Positions 1-6,639 of a stretch of 15,121 bases of DNA are shown here, piece by piece. Position 1 is the stretch's first letter. Every line of letters starts with the position of its first letter. A program made the position numbers and the translations under genes. The notes below the pieces were generated by a model. It did no database searches and was not told the origin of the DNA. It was given only the letters and a program-made list of their open reading frames with translations. Source of the stretch: UBA73 sp964364885 (GTDB lineage: Archaea; Nanobdellota; Nanobdellia; Pacearchaeales; GW2011-AR1); assembly GCA_964364885.1 (NCBI GenBank), contig CAYIOA010000015.1:1-15121 (forward strand). The letters are read 5' to 3'.

Positions 1-20
1 AGTAGTTACAAAAAGAAAGG

Positions 21-28
21 TTTAAATA
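21..28 (+). promoter_or_regulatory. TATA box of the SleB-like gene
   Basis: TTTAAATA preceded by a purine-rich stretch (AAAGAAAGG) that could serve as the BRE. It begins 29 nt before the ATG at 50, the same spacing as at several other genes here, so transcription should start at or next to the ATG. This supports ATG 50 over the in-frame TTG at 41. Confidence 0.7.
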
Positions 29-49
29 GGGTGCTTTTTCTTGAAACAT

Positions 50-727
50 ATGGAAGAGAGATATTCAAGAAGAGAGCTTGTAGAAGGGCTAATTGGTTCG
101 CTCTTAGTTGCAACTATTGGATGCTGCAATGGGAGCTATGGAAATAGACAAAGAGAGAGAACTGTGCCTACTTCTGCACCTGCGCAATATGGAAAAGAGC
201 AAACAGTTAGCTATAAAACAAGAGATTTTTCAGAAGACAAGGATGAAGTATTGCTTGCAAGAATGATTTTTGGAGAGGCGTCTAACTGTTCAGATGAAGA
301 AAAGATTGCAGTTGCATATAGTGCGATAAACAGAGTTAATGATGGAAATAGTTGGAATGGCACAAGTTTAAGAGAAGTTATTTTAAAACCAGCCCAGTAC
401 AGCTGTTTTAACAGAGCAGACCCTAATAGAAAAAGGGTTATGAATCCTCAGGCATATGATGAAAAATCCTTTGAACATTGTTTAGATATTGCAGGGAAAG
501 TTTTAGCAGGCAGGTATAACGATCCAACAAATGGAGCAACGCATTATTTCAATCCGAATCTTGCACAGCCAAGCTGGCAGCATAATCTGAGCAGAATAGG
601 AAAGATAAAGACGAGCAAAGGATTGAGTGCTCATAAGTTTTACAAAGAAGAAAACAAGGCTCAAAAAACCAGAAAGGATTTCTCTAAAGTGAAGAAAAAA
701 CCGCAGACAAAACGCAAAAAACACTAA
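50..727 (+). CDS. SleB/CwlJ-type cell wall hydrolase, Tat-like signal
   Basis: Predicted secreted 225-aa hydrolase of the SleB/Hydrolase_2 family, whose bacterial members cut peptidoglycan glycan strands (spore cortex lytic enzymes). Residues 66-200 carry the family landmarks: RMIFGEA (71-77, with the Glu expected to be catalytic), the AINRV helix (92-96), QYSC (116-119), GATHYFNP (162-169) and the PSW near 174-176. The N-terminus has SRREL (6-10) followed by a hydrophobic stretch ending in GCC (24-26), which resembles a twin-arginine signal with a weak lipobox. The C-terminal 23 residues are strongly basic. ATG 50 is chosen because it lies 29 nt after the TATA box; TTG 41 is in frame but would sit upstream of the predicted transcript start. 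The stop overlaps the trpS stop by 4 nt. Domain assignment is firm; the substrate in an archaeon lacking murein is unknown. Confidence 0.85.
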   Translation: MEERYSRRELVEGLIGSLLVATIGCCNGSYGNRQRERTVPTSAPAQYGKEQTVSYKTRDFSEDKDEVLLARMIFGEASNCSDEEKIAVAYSAINRVNDGNSWNGTSLREVILKPAQYSCFNRADPNRKRVMNPQAYDEKSFEHCLDIAGKVLAGRYNDPTNGATHYFNPNLAQPSWQHNLSRIGKIKTSKGLSAHKFYKEENKAQKTRKDFSKVKKKPQTKRKKH

Positions 728-1788
728 TTATTTTTTAGAATACAATTTTCAACATCTTTATCCTTGATGTTTTTCAAGGCGTGCTGGAAAGTTTTAGTTA
801 TCGCAATGACTCTATCCTCAAACAGTTTTTTTATCTCGCTTGTAAGAATCTCTCCCTTTTTGTATTTTTGATAGATTTTTTTTGATTCTGCCTCGTCCAA
901 AAATAAATATTTTAGATATAGATAAGAGACATCTATATCCGGATTTCCTCCTTTTTTTCTGTGTTCCTCAAGTGTTTTCTGCCCGCCTGAAAATGCCTGG
1001 CTTATCTTTTTTCTAATTTCTTTTTCTGAGTCGTTAAGAAATATTGCGTTGTTCTTTGATTTTGACATTTTCTTTCCGTCAATGCCTGGAAGGAACAACG
1101 AGTGCAAAATTGATGGCTTGTTGTAGCCAAAACGAGAGGCTATATCCCTTGAGATTCTTATATGGGCGTCTTCGTCAGGGCCTATTGGAACAAGAACATT
1201 CTTTATATTGTATTTCTCCTGGGGGAAAATTATATGCGCAGCTTGAATAGTTGGATAAAAGAATAATCCAGGATTATCGTCATTTTGATAGCCATACACT
1301 GCTTTTATCTCAGACAAGGTTAGCTTTCTTGATAATTTAATGGCAAGGTTGTAGATATTTGTGTAAATTTGGTCAATGATAAAATAAGTTTTTTTCGGGT
1401 TAAATCCCAGGGCAAGCAACTCTTTTGCCAGTTTTAAAGAGTTTTCTAGAGCCTCTTCCTGGTTTTTAACTTTTCCTGAGACATAAGATTCATCGTCAGA
1501 TATGGGTATAAAAACAGGGATTCCATATTTTTTCTGGAAAAAGAGGTTTGTGTCAAAAATTGCTTTGTGCCCGAGATGCAATGTGCCTGAAGCGTTTAAT
1601 CCGGAAACTATCGCGCATTTCTCTTTTTTCATCAGAGCAGAAAAAAACTTGCTGAAATCACGGTGCGAGGCCAGGACTCCTGATTTAAAAGAATAAAAAT
1701 CAGGCTTCTCGCTAAGATTAGCAATTGGCTCTGCTCCAAATTCTTTGATAAGTTTCTCATTATCAAGTGCGATTGATTCATTTTCCAT
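724..1788 (-). CDS. trpS: tryptophanyl-tRNA synthetase (archaeal type)
   Basis: Class I aminoacyl-tRNA synthetase, 354 aa, charging tRNA-Trp in the cytoplasm. The HIGH motif is HLGH at 71-74 inside an SGLNASGTLHLGH block, and the KMSKS loop is at 240-244. Between them, GPDEDAHIRISRDIA (203-217) matches the ATP/tryptophan-binding region of archaeal/eukaryotic TrpRS. The stretch FSGGQKT...EHRKKGGNPDIDVSYLYL after the KMSKS loop is also diagnostic for archaeal TrpRS rather than TyrRS. A minus-strand TATA box lies 29 nt upstream of ATG 1788, predicting a leaderless mRNA. It is convergent with the SleB-like gene (4-nt overlap) and divergent from the secreted-protein gene at 1906. Confidence 0.95.
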   Translation of the reverse strand: MENESIALDNEKLIKEFGAEPIANLSEKPDFYSFKSGVLASHRDFSKFFSALMKKEKCAIVSGLNASGTLHLGHKAIFDTNLFFQKKYGIPVFIPISDDESYVSGKVKNQEEALENSLKLAKELLALGFNPKKTYFIIDQIYTNIYNLAIKLSRKLTLSEIKAVYGYQNDDNPGLFFYPTIQAAHIIFPQEKYNIKNVLVPIGPDEDAHIRISRDIASRFGYNKPSILHSLFLPGIDGKKMSKSKNNAIFLNDSEKEIRKKISQAFSGGQKTLEEHRKKGGNPDIDVSYLYLKYLFLDEAESKKIYQKYKKGEILTSEIKKLFEDRVIAITKTFQHALKNIKDKDVENCILKNN

Positions 1789-1809
1789 TTTATCTTCAGG
1801 CAGATAATG

Positions 1810-1817
1810 TTTATAAA
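1810..1817 (-). promoter_or_regulatory. TATA box of trpS
   Basis: TTTATAAA, read on the minus strand, begins 29 nt before the trpS ATG at 1788. The box is self-complementary, so direction is taken from the spacing to trpS. Confidence 0.65.
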
Positions 1818-1876
1818 GATTGACTACGCTATCAAAGAGTGTTAAGAGTTCTAAGAGAGTTGAAGTAATAAGAAGA

Positions 1877-1884
1877 TATTTAAG
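1877..1884 (+). promoter_or_regulatory. TATA box of the NTR-like secreted protein gene
   Basis: TATTTAAG begins 29 nt before ATG 1906, giving a predicted leaderless transcript. An ATG at 1901 is followed at once by a TGA in its own frame and is not used. Confidence 0.55.
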
Positions 1885-1905
1885 CTAGATTTTGTATTAA
1901 ATGAT

Positions 1906-3194
1906 ATGAAAAAATTAATGCTGATATTAGGATTTGTATTTTTTATATATGCAATAAATATGGTGAACGGGGCATGTGGGCCTCCAGATACACCTGAAAA
2001 AAAATTAGGCGAGTCAACAACAGTGTTTATTGGAAAACTAACTGGTCTCCTCGGTATCCCAAATTCTCCTAATGGTCCGATAGGAGGGTATACTTACACT
2101 TATGATGTAATTAAAATCTATAAAGGAGATGTTTCAAACAATGTTAGTGTCATATTTGACTGTGATGATTTTTTATGTGGAAAACCGTATGAAATAAATG
2201 AAGAGTATTTAATTTATGCCTATTTGTCTCGCTCCTACAGAGGTAATGATTCTTTTTTGCGTACTGGTGGTTGTGGCGCGAATAAGCTCTTATCTCAGGC
2301 ATCAGAAGAAATTAAGGAATTAGAGAGTTTGATTTCTAAAAGAGGAATCTGTAAAAATCTATACTGGTTTGATAACGATAATAAGGAGTGTGGTCTAAAA
2401 GAGTTTTGTGGATCATATATGTATCAGGGATTGCAAACATTTGAGAGCAGAATGCTATGTGAAAAAGCCTTGAATATTCCTGAATGTGTGAAAGATAGTG
2501 ATTGCATAATTGTAGAGAAATCCGTTTCATGTTGTGGTGAATGCGGGAAAGCAGATTATTCTTTGGATAAATATATCTCTGTGAATAAACAAGTGTATAC
2601 AGAAAATAGAAATTGCAGTTTTGCAATATGCCCTGAATGTCTCCAAGAATATAATCCAGACAATGAAAAATGGGCGGGCAAATGTATTGAAAACGAATGT
2701 AAAAAAGTCAATAAAGAAAAGGTATGCCAAAAAGGAGCTACAGTGGAGAATGACAAGTGCTATAAAAATCTAAGCAATGGCAGAAAAGCAGAAGTAAAAA
2801 TAATGCCAGAGACAGCATCTCAAAAAGCAATTGAACGTTTAGGTGAATTGGGATTTAATATTACGCTGAAGGAAGTTGGGAGCGATAAAGTGGCTTATGA
2901 GATGACTGCAGAAANNNNNNNNNNNNNNNNNNNNNNNNNNNNNNNNNNNNNNNNNNNNNNNNNNNNNNNNNNNNNNNNNNNNNNNNNNNNNNNNNNNNNN
3001 NNNNNNNNNNNNNNATTACGCTGAAGGAAGTTGGGAGCGATAAAGTGGCTTATGAGATGACTGCAGAAAAAGAGGGGAAGATATTTGGATTGTTTCGTGC
3101 AAAAGGAAAAGTAATGGTTTTGGTAAACGCAGAAACAGGGGAGATTGAGAAATTAAAAAGACCGTGGTGGGCTTTTTTGGCATCTGGAATTTAG
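1906..3194 (+). CDS. secreted Cys-rich protein with TIMP/NTR-like domain (split by false gap)
   Basis: Function unknown; structure is informative. Residues 1-22 are a signal peptide ending before ACG. Residues 23-142 look like a TIMP/netrin (NTR)-like module: Cys at 24, 86, 91 and 123, a VFIGKL strand, YDVIKIYKGD and YLIYA. Residues 148-270 are a Cys-rich region with CVKDSDC and SCCGECG patterns. Residues 295-377 form a compact C-terminal domain (KIMPETAS...) ending in PWWAFLASGI, a type I associate with exported DPANN proteins. All 20 cysteines lie in the exported part. The 100-N run at 2915-3014 is flanked by an identical 55-nt sequence; removing one copy and the Ns (155 nt) restores one frame ending at TAG 3192-3194 and gives a 377-aa protein. 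Reading straight through the Ns gives an artificial stop at 3022-3024. The domain call is inference from pattern. Confidence 0.75.
2860..2914 (+). repeat. 55-nt assembly duplication, left copy
   Basis: These 55 nt are identical to 3015-3069 and abut the N run directly. They encode the protein segment beginning ITLKEVGSD. A duplication ending exactly at an N run is an assembly product, not a biological repeat. Confidence 0.95.
2915..3014. other. scaffold gap of 100 N (false gap)
   Basis: Exactly 100 N, a conventional unknown-size spacer. Both flanks carry the same 55 nt, so the two contigs overlap and no sequence is likely to be missing here. Confidence 0.97.
3015..3069 (+). repeat. 55-nt assembly duplication, right copy
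   Basis: Identical to 2860-2914. The offset between copies is 155 nt, which is not a multiple of three, so the uncorrected sequence breaks the reading frame of the gene at 1906. Confidence 0.95.
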
Positions 3195-3235
3195 ATATTC
3201 TTTCCTAGCAGAGGTCGCAACATTACAACAAAATC

Positions 3236-3243
3236 TTTATATA
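3236..3243 (+). promoter_or_regulatory. TATA box of the receptor-like gene
   Basis: TTTATATA preceded by ACAAAATC (possible BRE); it begins 29 nt before ATG 3265, predicting a leaderless transcript. Confidence 0.7.
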
Positions 3244-3264
3244 CAATTAAAAACTATTAATCTA

Positions 3265-5241
3265 ATGAAAATAAAGAAAAAGGAGGCATTTGTTCTGTTA
3301 TTTTTCATATTCTCGCTTATGCCTGTTGTTTCAGCCGAGATTGTTATCAGCGAAGTAAACTCTGTGTATAATAAAGGAGATCATGCTAATTTGACATTGA
3401 ATTTAATTCCTGTAAGGGATACAAGCGGCTTCTTTACAGCAGAACTTGTTTGCGAGAACACAGAGATTGATTTATATAAAAGCCCTTATAGCTTAACTGC
3501 GGGAAGCCAGAAAAAAATAGATATTACCCTTTCTTTTGACAGGTATCTTATTGGAGATATTGAAGAAGAGTGTTATGTGAGAGGTAGTTATGGAGAGGAA
3601 AGTGCAATAAGCCAGACATTTTTGGTTAGCTCTAATGTTAAAGTTTCTCTTAATATAGACGGATTTATTTTTGACCCAGGAGACAAGGTTAATGTAGTTG
3701 GAAAGGCGATAAAAGAAAACGAGGAGCCTCTTGATGGTTTTGTTGAAGTTTCTCTTCCAGAGATGAATCTGAACTATTTAGGAGAAGTAAAGAGCGGAGA
3801 ATTTAATTTTAACTTTACTATCCCTGTAAATTCTTATTCCGGGACATATAATATGAATGTTAGGGCGTATGAAAAAGATAGTTCTGGAAATATTATTAAT
3901 GAGGGAGGGATTGATGACGGGATTATTAGAATAAAGCAGCTTATGAAGGGAATAGAGGTTATTCTTGGTTCTAAAACTGTTGCTCCAGAGGATGAATTTA
4001 GTTATAGAATTTTGATATATGACCAGGCTAAAGAAGCTGTTCAAGAGGAAGCTGGGGTTGTTGTTTACTCGCCTGATAATTCTGTGTTTGAGAAAAAATT
4101 AGTGCGAACTGGCGAGCCCAGCTCAATTCTTATAGGGGCCAATTATACTCCTGGTGATTGGAAGATTGAAGCAAAGAGAGGAGAATTATCTGCAAAAGAG
4201 AGTTTTTTCGTTGAAGAGCTGAGAAGAGCCTCGTTCTCCCTGGAGAATAATACGTTGATTATTGTTAATACTGGAAATGTTATTTATGACAGACCTTTGG
4301 AAGTCACTATCGGAGGCATTAAAGAAATAAAAGAAGTTGAATTGGGTGTTGGAGAATCAAAAAAACTTAAACTGTTTGCTCCTCCTGGAGAATATCCTGT
4401 TGGAATTGATGACGGGACAAAAAAAGAAGAGCTGGGCAATGTGTTTCTTACTGGAAAAGCTATTTCTGTCGGGGAAGTATCTAAGTCAATAGGAGGGAAT
4501 TTGTTTGTTCTTATATGGCTGTTAGTTATAGTTATCTTAATAATTGCTGTTTTTTATTTTTACAAAAAAATCTCAAATAGCAAGTATGGAGGTACAACGA
4601 AATCTCTTTATTCAACAAAGATAAACAAGGATGATGACAGTGAAGCAAAGAGCGGACAAACAATGGAGGGAGGAAAAAAGGAGGAAGCGGTGGTTATTGC
4701 CTTGAGAATAAAAAATATTTCCGAAATTCAAAATAATGATGAGGCTTTGAAGACGATAGACGGCGCTTTATGGAAAGCCAAGGATGACGGGGCGAAAATA
4801 TATAACGACGGAGATTACAGGATAGTTGTGCTTAGCCCTAGCTTAACAAAACAAAAAGAGAATACAATTAAAGCTGTGAATGTTGCTAATAATGTTGAGA
4901 GGATATTGAGAGAGTATAATAAAAGATCCCGCGCAAGGATCAATTTTGGAATAGGAATTAATACCGGAGACATGGCTGTCGAGATGAGAGAGGGGAAATT
5001 CAAATTTGTTTCTATGGGAAGCACTGTTTCTACTGCTAAAAAAATTTCTATGCATTCTAATGGCGATGTTCTAATATCTGACAATGTTCATAGAAAGAGT
5101 GTTGGCAAGATAAAGACGGAGAAGATGAGGGATAATAACTTTTGGAAAGTCCTGAAAGTTACAGACAGAACAGAGCATGAAGATTTTATAAATAAATTCA
5201 AGCAAAGACAGAAAAGGGACGAAATTAGAAGAACATCTTAA
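3265..5241 (+). CDS. single-pass membrane protein with cytoplasmic cyclase-like domain
   Basis: A 658-aa protein not recognised as a named family. A signal peptide (1-24, cut near VSA/EI) leads into about 385 extracytoplasmic residues that look like repeated beta-sandwich modules (for example 126-222 and 228-316). A transmembrane helix lies at about 413-432, followed by a charged linker (436-472). The cytoplasmic part, 474-635, resembles a class III adenylate/guanylate cyclase homology domain: a GDY turn (516-518) where active enzymes have GDG, FGIGINTGDMAVE (561-573), then FVSMGSTVSTAKKIS (581-595) and DVLIS (601-605), where active enzymes have IGDxVNxAARL and ILVS. The first metal-binding Asp appears replaced (R481), and the Asn/Arg of VNxAAR are Ser589/Lys593, so catalysis is doubtful. 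An LTGKAIS motif (395-401) sits just outside the membrane. It has its own promoter and ends in a 4-nt overlap with the convergent gene at 5238. It may be a receptor or nucleotide sensor; that role is inference. Confidence 0.7.
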   Translation: MKIKKKEAFVLLFFIFSLMPVVSAEIVISEVNSVYNKGDHANLTLNLIPVRDTSGFFTAELVCENTEIDLYKSPYSLTAGSQKKIDITLSFDRYLIGDIEEECYVRGSYGEESAISQTFLVSSNVKVSLNIDGFIFDPGDKVNVVGKAIKENEEPLDGFVEVSLPEMNLNYLGEVKSGEFNFNFTIPVNSYSGTYNMNVRAYEKDSSGNIINEGGIDDGIIRIKQLMKGIEVILGSKTVAPEDEFSYRILIYDQAKEAVQEEAGVVVYSPDNSVFEKKLVRTGEPSSILIGANYTPGDWKIEAKRGELSAKESFFVEELRRASFSLENNTLIIVNTGNVIYDRPLEVTIGGIKEIKEVELGVGESKKLKLFAPPGEYPVGIDDGTKKEELGNVFLTGKAISVGEVSKSIGGNLFVLIWLLVIVILIIAVFYFYKKISNSKYGGTTKSLYSTKINKDDDSEAKSGQTMEGGKKEEAVVIALRIKNISEIQNNDEALKTIDGALWKAKDDGAKIYNDGDYRIVVLSPSLTKQKENTIKAVNVANNVERILREYNKRSRARINFGIGINTGDMAVEMREGKFKFVSMGSTVSTAKKISMHSNGDVLISDNVHRKSVGKIKTEKMRDNNFWKVLKVTDRTEHEDFINKFKQRQKRDEIRRTS

Positions 5242-5663
5242 ATTTTTATAATATTATCCTTGTCCATGTAATACCCGCTGTGCCCGGCTTCGCAGTTAAT
5301 AACTTTATCCAGCATATTTTCTATTTTGTTTAAGCTTATTTTTTCCTCTTTGGCTTTTTTGATAATGTGCGCCTTAAGGCATTTTGGGCAGCAATGGTAT
5401 ATGACCTGATTGTAATCAGAGTTTGGATATTCTATTTCCAGCACATTTCTCCTGCAAAAGCCAATAATCTCGCTGAGGAGCTTATCAGGAATAATATTAA
5501 AAAATAAAGGGCTTGCTCTAAAAAAAGGAGCAATGTTTTTTATTTCTTTTTCTAAAGAAAAGGAGCGTTCAAGAGCAGGGGAGTGTTTTTTTAGAACCAT
5601 TTTAGAAATGTGCATGAAGCCGGGGATTTTTAACGGCTTACTCGCACAAGAACTTAGTATCAA
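5238..5663 (-). CDS. hypothetical Cys/His-containing protein
   Basis: Not recognised. The frame gives 141 aa from TTG 5663 or 125 aa from ATG 5615, which starts MHISKMVLKK. The C-terminal half has HCCPKC (about residues 90-95 of the longer form) and later INCEAGH, a spacing compatible with a small zinc site, separated by a Lys-rich helical stretch. No signal peptide or membrane segment is visible, so it is probably cytoplasmic. Neither start has a TATA box at the usual 29-nt spacing; the strongest upstream TATA-like sequence (5764-5773) fits better to a start at 5739 in another frame. The true N-terminus may therefore be lost by a frameshift. It is convergent with the receptor-like gene, whose stop codon it overlaps by 4 nt. 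Confidence 0.55.
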   Translation of the reverse strand: MILSSCASKPLKIPGFMHISKMVLKKHSPALERSFSLEKEIKNIAPFFRASPLFFNIIPDKLLSEIIGFCRRNVLEIEYPNSDYNQVIYHCCPKCLKAHIIKKAKEEKISLNKIENMLDKVINCEAGHSGYYMDKDNIIKI

Positions 5664-5739
5664 GAGAAATGTCTCTGTCTATAGAGAGAACAGTGCATAA
5701 AATATGCATCTTCATTTGAATTTGATGCGCTTTTTCCAT
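5638..5739 (-). CDS. possible 33-aa ORF or frameshifted 5' end of the 5238 gene
   Basis: ATG 5739 opens a 33-codon frame (MEKAHQIQMKMH... to FLCE) ending at TAA 5638-5640, 22 nt before ATG 5615 of the next gene. It overlaps the TTG 5663 start in another frame. A TATA-like tract (5764-5773) lies about 30 nt upstream. A +1 shift between 5640 and 5665 would join it to the downstream protein as one helical N-terminus. It could be a small upstream ORF, the true gene start with a sequencing or natural frameshift, or chance. Confidence 0.3.
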   Translation of the reverse strand: MEKAHQIQMKMHILCTVLSIDRDISLDTKFLCE

Positions 5740-5763
5740 GCTGATATGAGCAATAATTCCAAC

Positions 5764-5773
5764 TTTATATATA
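5764..5773 (-). promoter_or_regulatory. TATA-like tract between two minus-strand genes
   Basis: TTTATATATA on the plus strand. Read on the minus strand it lies about 30 nt before ATG 5739 and could drive the 5238-5739 genes. The tract is nearly symmetric, so a plus-strand start near 5793, giving RNA antisense to the reductase gene, cannot be excluded. Confidence 0.4.
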
Positions 5774-5791
5774 TTACGGTGTGTTCTTAAT

Positions 5792-6466
5792 TCATGTTTC
5801 AACAACAATAGAATCGGATTCTGCTCCGAGTTTCTGGAAAATATATTGAATTTCTCCGACCATTCTTATCGGACCGCAAATATAAAAATGCTGGCTAAAG
5901 TCCAGAATGTATTCTTTCAGAAATTTTTCATCAACTCTACCGTATTCGTAATCTATCTTGTTCTCTCTTGTTAAAGTGTAAATCTTTTTTAAATCATCCA
6001 TAGAATCTAATTCTTCTTTTAAAATAATATCTTCTTCTGTTTTATTTGAGAATATTAGTGTATTTCCTCTTAATTTATTTTCTTTTTTTAATTGCCTTAA
6101 AATTGCTATGAAAGGAGTTATTCCGGCGCCCCCTGCAATAAACACGCCTTCTCCCTTGTAGCGTAACGCCCCCCAGACATCCCTTATTATTAAGGAGTCC
6201 CCTGCTTTTAACTTGCCAAGTTCTTTTGTAACGCCGTTATGCCCTTCATAAATCTTAATTGTAAACTCTAAATTAGGACTTTCGTTTAAAGAGGTAAAAG
6301 TAAATGGTCTTTTTTTGACTTTCCAGCCATCTTTGTTTATAGAAACCTCTGTCGCCTGTCCTGGAGTAAATTTGTATCCTTTTGGTTTTTCAACCTTAAA
6401 TCTCTTGACGTCGTGAGTAATATCCTCAACTTCTAAAATTTTAACAATAAAGGACTTTTCTTTCAT
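5792..6466 (-). CDS. FAD/NAD(P)-binding oxidoreductase (ferredoxin-NADP reductase family)
   Basis: A 224-aa cytoplasmic flavoenzyme of the ferredoxin-NADP(+) reductase fold. It has an N-terminal FAD-binding barrel with RPFTFTS at 53-59 (the RxYS-type flavin motif) and FTIKIYEG, followed by a NAD(P)-binding half with GGAGITP at 112-118 and YICGP at 195-199. The protein ends SIVVET. It has no 2Fe-2S cysteines and no fused ferredoxin, so it is the bare reductase module and its electron partner is not in the window. ATG 6466 is chosen; a TTG at 6487 would add seven residues. A TATA-like TAATAAAC (minus strand, 6507-6500) would give a leader of about a dozen nt. It is divergent from the liv operon. 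Confidence 0.85.
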   Translation of the reverse strand: MKEKSFIVKILEVEDITHDVKRFKVEKPKGYKFTPGQATEVSINKDGWKVKKRPFTFTSLNESPNLEFTIKIYEGHNGVTKELGKLKAGDSLIIRDVWGALRYKGEGVFIAGGAGITPFIAILRQLKKENKLRGNTLIFSNKTEEDIILKEELDSMDDLKKIYTLTRENKIDYEYGRVDEKFLKEYILDFSQHFYICGPIRMVGEIQYIFQKLGAESDSIVVET

Positions 6467-6572
6467 TTCTGCTCTTGAGATAAACAATCTGCAAGGAAGT
6501 TTATTAGCTTTGCCATTTTTAATTCCTATTTCTAAGAAAGTCGAACGCCTTTCTAGGAGCGTATTAGTATGT

Positions 6573-6604
6573 TGTGTATATTGCTATGGATAGCATAAAA
6601 CACA
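6573..6604. promoter_or_regulatory. 32-bp dyad upstream of the liv promoter (candidate operator)
   Basis: A symmetric dyad: outer arms TGTGT and ACACA, inner arms TGCTAT and ATAGCA around a central GG, with 4 nt between inner and outer arms on each side. Both pairs of arms are perfect inverted repeats. It ends 7 nt before the TATA box of livJ. Lrp/AsnC-type regulators bind such dyads and often control branched-chain amino-acid genes, but the regulator here is not identified. Confidence 0.5.
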
Positions 6605-6610
6605 TAAATC

Positions 6611-6618
6611 TTTAAATA
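6611..6618 (+). promoter_or_regulatory. TATA box of the liv operon
   Basis: TTTAAATA preceded by CATAAATC; it begins 29 nt before ATG 6640, so the operon mRNA is predicted to start at the livJ ATG. Confidence 0.7.
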
Positions 6619-6639
6619 ATTTGAATTTTGTCAAAAAGT

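Noticed and set aside
2336..2756. Open frames on the minus strand inside the secreted-protein gene
   Set aside because: They lie opposite a well-supported coding frame, have no promoter, and their residue make-up is that of antisense reading.
1906..3024. Reading the secreted-protein gene straight through the Ns to a stop at 3022-3024
   Set aside because: The N run is an arbitrary 100 and the 55-nt flanks are duplicated. The corrected frame continues to 3192-3194 and restores a sensible C-terminal domain.
4815..5084. An 89-codon minus-strand frame opposite the cyclase-like domain
   Set aside because: It has no recognisable motif or promoter, and the plus-strand frame carries the domain similarity.
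5794..5811. Plus-strand ATG about 30 nt after the TTTATATATA tract
   Set aside because: It opens a frame of only five codons, and no plus-strand gene follows; an antisense RNA remains possible but unsupported.
6535..6554. AGAAAG/CTTTCT inverted repeat upstream of the liv operon
   Set aside because: Six base pairs with an 8-nt loop in AT-rich DNA are expected by chance, and it is not placed at a promoter element.
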